Shown here one piece after another: positions 63,440 through 64,000 of a stretch of DNA of 64,000 bases. How positions within the stretch are numbered: the stretch's first letter is position 1; each line of letters begins with the position of its first letter. This DNA comes from Maricaulis parjimensis. Lineage in GTDB: Bacteria; Pseudomonadota; Alphaproteobacteria; Caulobacterales; Maricaulaceae. The position numbers and the translations under genes are program-made. The stretch spans positions 251,094-315,093 of the forward strand of contig NZ_JADOTT010000001.1 of NCBI RefSeq assembly GCF_016817355.1, written 5' to 3'. The notes under the pieces are model-generated. The model was given only the letters and a program-made list of their open reading frames with translations. It searched no databases and was not told the DNA's origin.

Positions 63440-64000
63440 CTAGGCCGCCGTGGGTTGAAGACGTTTGGCGGCGGTCTCCCGCGCATAGTCCCGGAAGTCC
63501 CGAGGAGCCCGGCCCAGCGCCCGCTGCACGCCGTCGCCCAGATAGGCATTGCGTCCGTCCAGCACGGTGCCGAACAGATAGTCGAGCAATTGCACCATCT
63601 CGTCCGGCAGGCCGGAATTGCGCAGGCCGTCCACAAAGACCTCGCGCGGCAGATCGATGAAATTGAGCGGTTCGCCCCGCGCTTCGGCCAGTTCTCCGGC
63701 AACCTCGCGCAGTGTGATCAGACGCGGGCCGGTCACATCATAGAGCTCGCCATCATGCCCGGCCTCGGTCAGAGCGGCCACCACGACATCGGCGATATCA
63801 TCGGCATCGACAAAGGGTTCCGGCATGTCGCCATGGGTCAGGGCCAGCTCGCCGGCTTCCACCATCGGGGCAAACTCGCCCTCGCAGAAATTCTGGTTGA
63901 ACCAAGCCGCCCGGACCAGTGTCCATTCCAGACCGCTGCCCCGGATGATCTGCTCGCAAGCCTCCGCATCGGGTTCGCCGCGGCCGGACAGCAGAACGGC
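63440..64000 (-). CDS. NmrA-like NAD(P)-binding reductase, 5'-partial
   Basis: The frame is open to the window end on the minus strand, 187 codons counted to the stop at 63440. The visible part holds the second half of an atypical SDR/NmrA protein: ACEQIIRGSGLEWTLVRAAWFNQNF, PEPFVDADDIADVVVAALTE and YDVTGPRLITLREVAGELAEARGEPLNFIDLP. The nucleotide-binding GxxGxxG and start codon lie outside. Such proteins are quinone or NAD(P)H-sensing reductases. It starts the putative operon NmrA-DUF1772-marR-CPBP. Confidence 0.85.
   Translation of the reverse strand, partial: AVLLSGRGEPDAEACEQIIRGSGLEWTLVRAAWFNQNFCEGEFAPMVEAGELALTHGDMPEPFVDADDIADVVVAALTEAGHDGELYDVTGPRLITLREVAGELAEARGEPLNFIDLPREVFVDGLRNSGLPDEMVQLLDYLFGTVLDGRNAYLGDGVQRALGRAPRDFRDYARETAAKRLQPTAA

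Overview
The window is a gene-dense, GC-rich chromosomal segment of an alphaproteobacterium. It most likely comes from the Caulobacterales/Maricaulales/Hyphomonadaceae side of the class. The reasons are a DivL-type kinase with tyrosine in place of the phosphoacceptor histidine, a usg gene, a CC0125/CC1285-type lipoprotein, ChvG/ChvI, alphaproteobacterial-type AddAB, and an alphaproteobacterial Mic60 (mitofilin) gene beside the heme genes. I see no insertion sequence, integrase, prophage, CRISPR array or rRNA. This is core chromosome with small lineage-specific insertions.

Layout. 1-4.2 kb: aroA (5' end outside the window), cmk, rpsA with a strong terminator, ihfB. 4.3-6.3 kb: a SprA-type putative metalloprotease with an unusual cysteine cluster, a 50-codon gene missed by simple ORF length filters, and a divergent GcvA-like LysR regulator. 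6.3-11.3 kb: trpF-trpB-trpA-accD-folC on the plus strand. 11.4-20.7 kb: the minus-strand set tsaE-amgK-murU-addB-addA-trxA (translation factor for tRNA t6A, cell-wall sugar recycling, recombination nuclease, thioredoxin). 20.8-24.3 kb: ferredoxin, divL and a TonB-C lipoprotein. 24.5-26.4 kb: a membrane protein with a roughly 350-residue acidic tail. 26.4-29.5 kb: HPr, EIIA, ChvG and ChvI, without the hprK usually found in this neighbourhood. 29.7-35.8 kb: an uncharacterised 566-residue protein, a DUF1214/DUF1254 pair, an NTF2-like protein, a GlmU-like beta-helix protein, a HAD phosphatase and a Pol-beta-like nucleotidyltransferase.

35.9-45 kb: a prolyl oligopeptidase lipoprotein, dapF, a TPR/beta-propeller protein, usg, two small exported proteins, a TonB-dependent siderophore receptor and an SDR dehydrogenase. 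45.0-45.2 kb: a strongly structured, terminator-ended intergenic region that looks like a non-coding RNA or an attenuated leader. 45.2-54 kb: isoaspartyl peptidase, SPOUT methyltransferase, an IalB-like protein, rlmN, an ABM-like protein, a membrane-sensor MCP, an exported methyltransferase, a creatininase-family hydrolase, a host-attachment-type protein and a lipoprotein. 53.7-61.5 kb: a minus-strand tsaD-gpsA-Rieske operon divergent from a plus-strand hemC-hemD-mic60-hemY-udk operon, then tRNA-Thr(CGU). 61.7-64 kb: a minus-strand operon of an NmrA-like reductase (cut by the window end), a DUF1772 membrane protein, a MarR regulator and a CPBP protease, with a perfect 28-bp palindrome just upstream of marR.

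Many neighbours overlap by 4 bp (ATGA), which points to translational coupling. The most unusual items are the structured RNA region at 44.97-45.15 kb, the MarR palindrome, the acidic-tail membrane protein, the 566-residue unknown protein beside chvI, and the nucleotidyltransferase/HAD/beta-helix module. None of these can be settled without database and structure searches, which I could not run.
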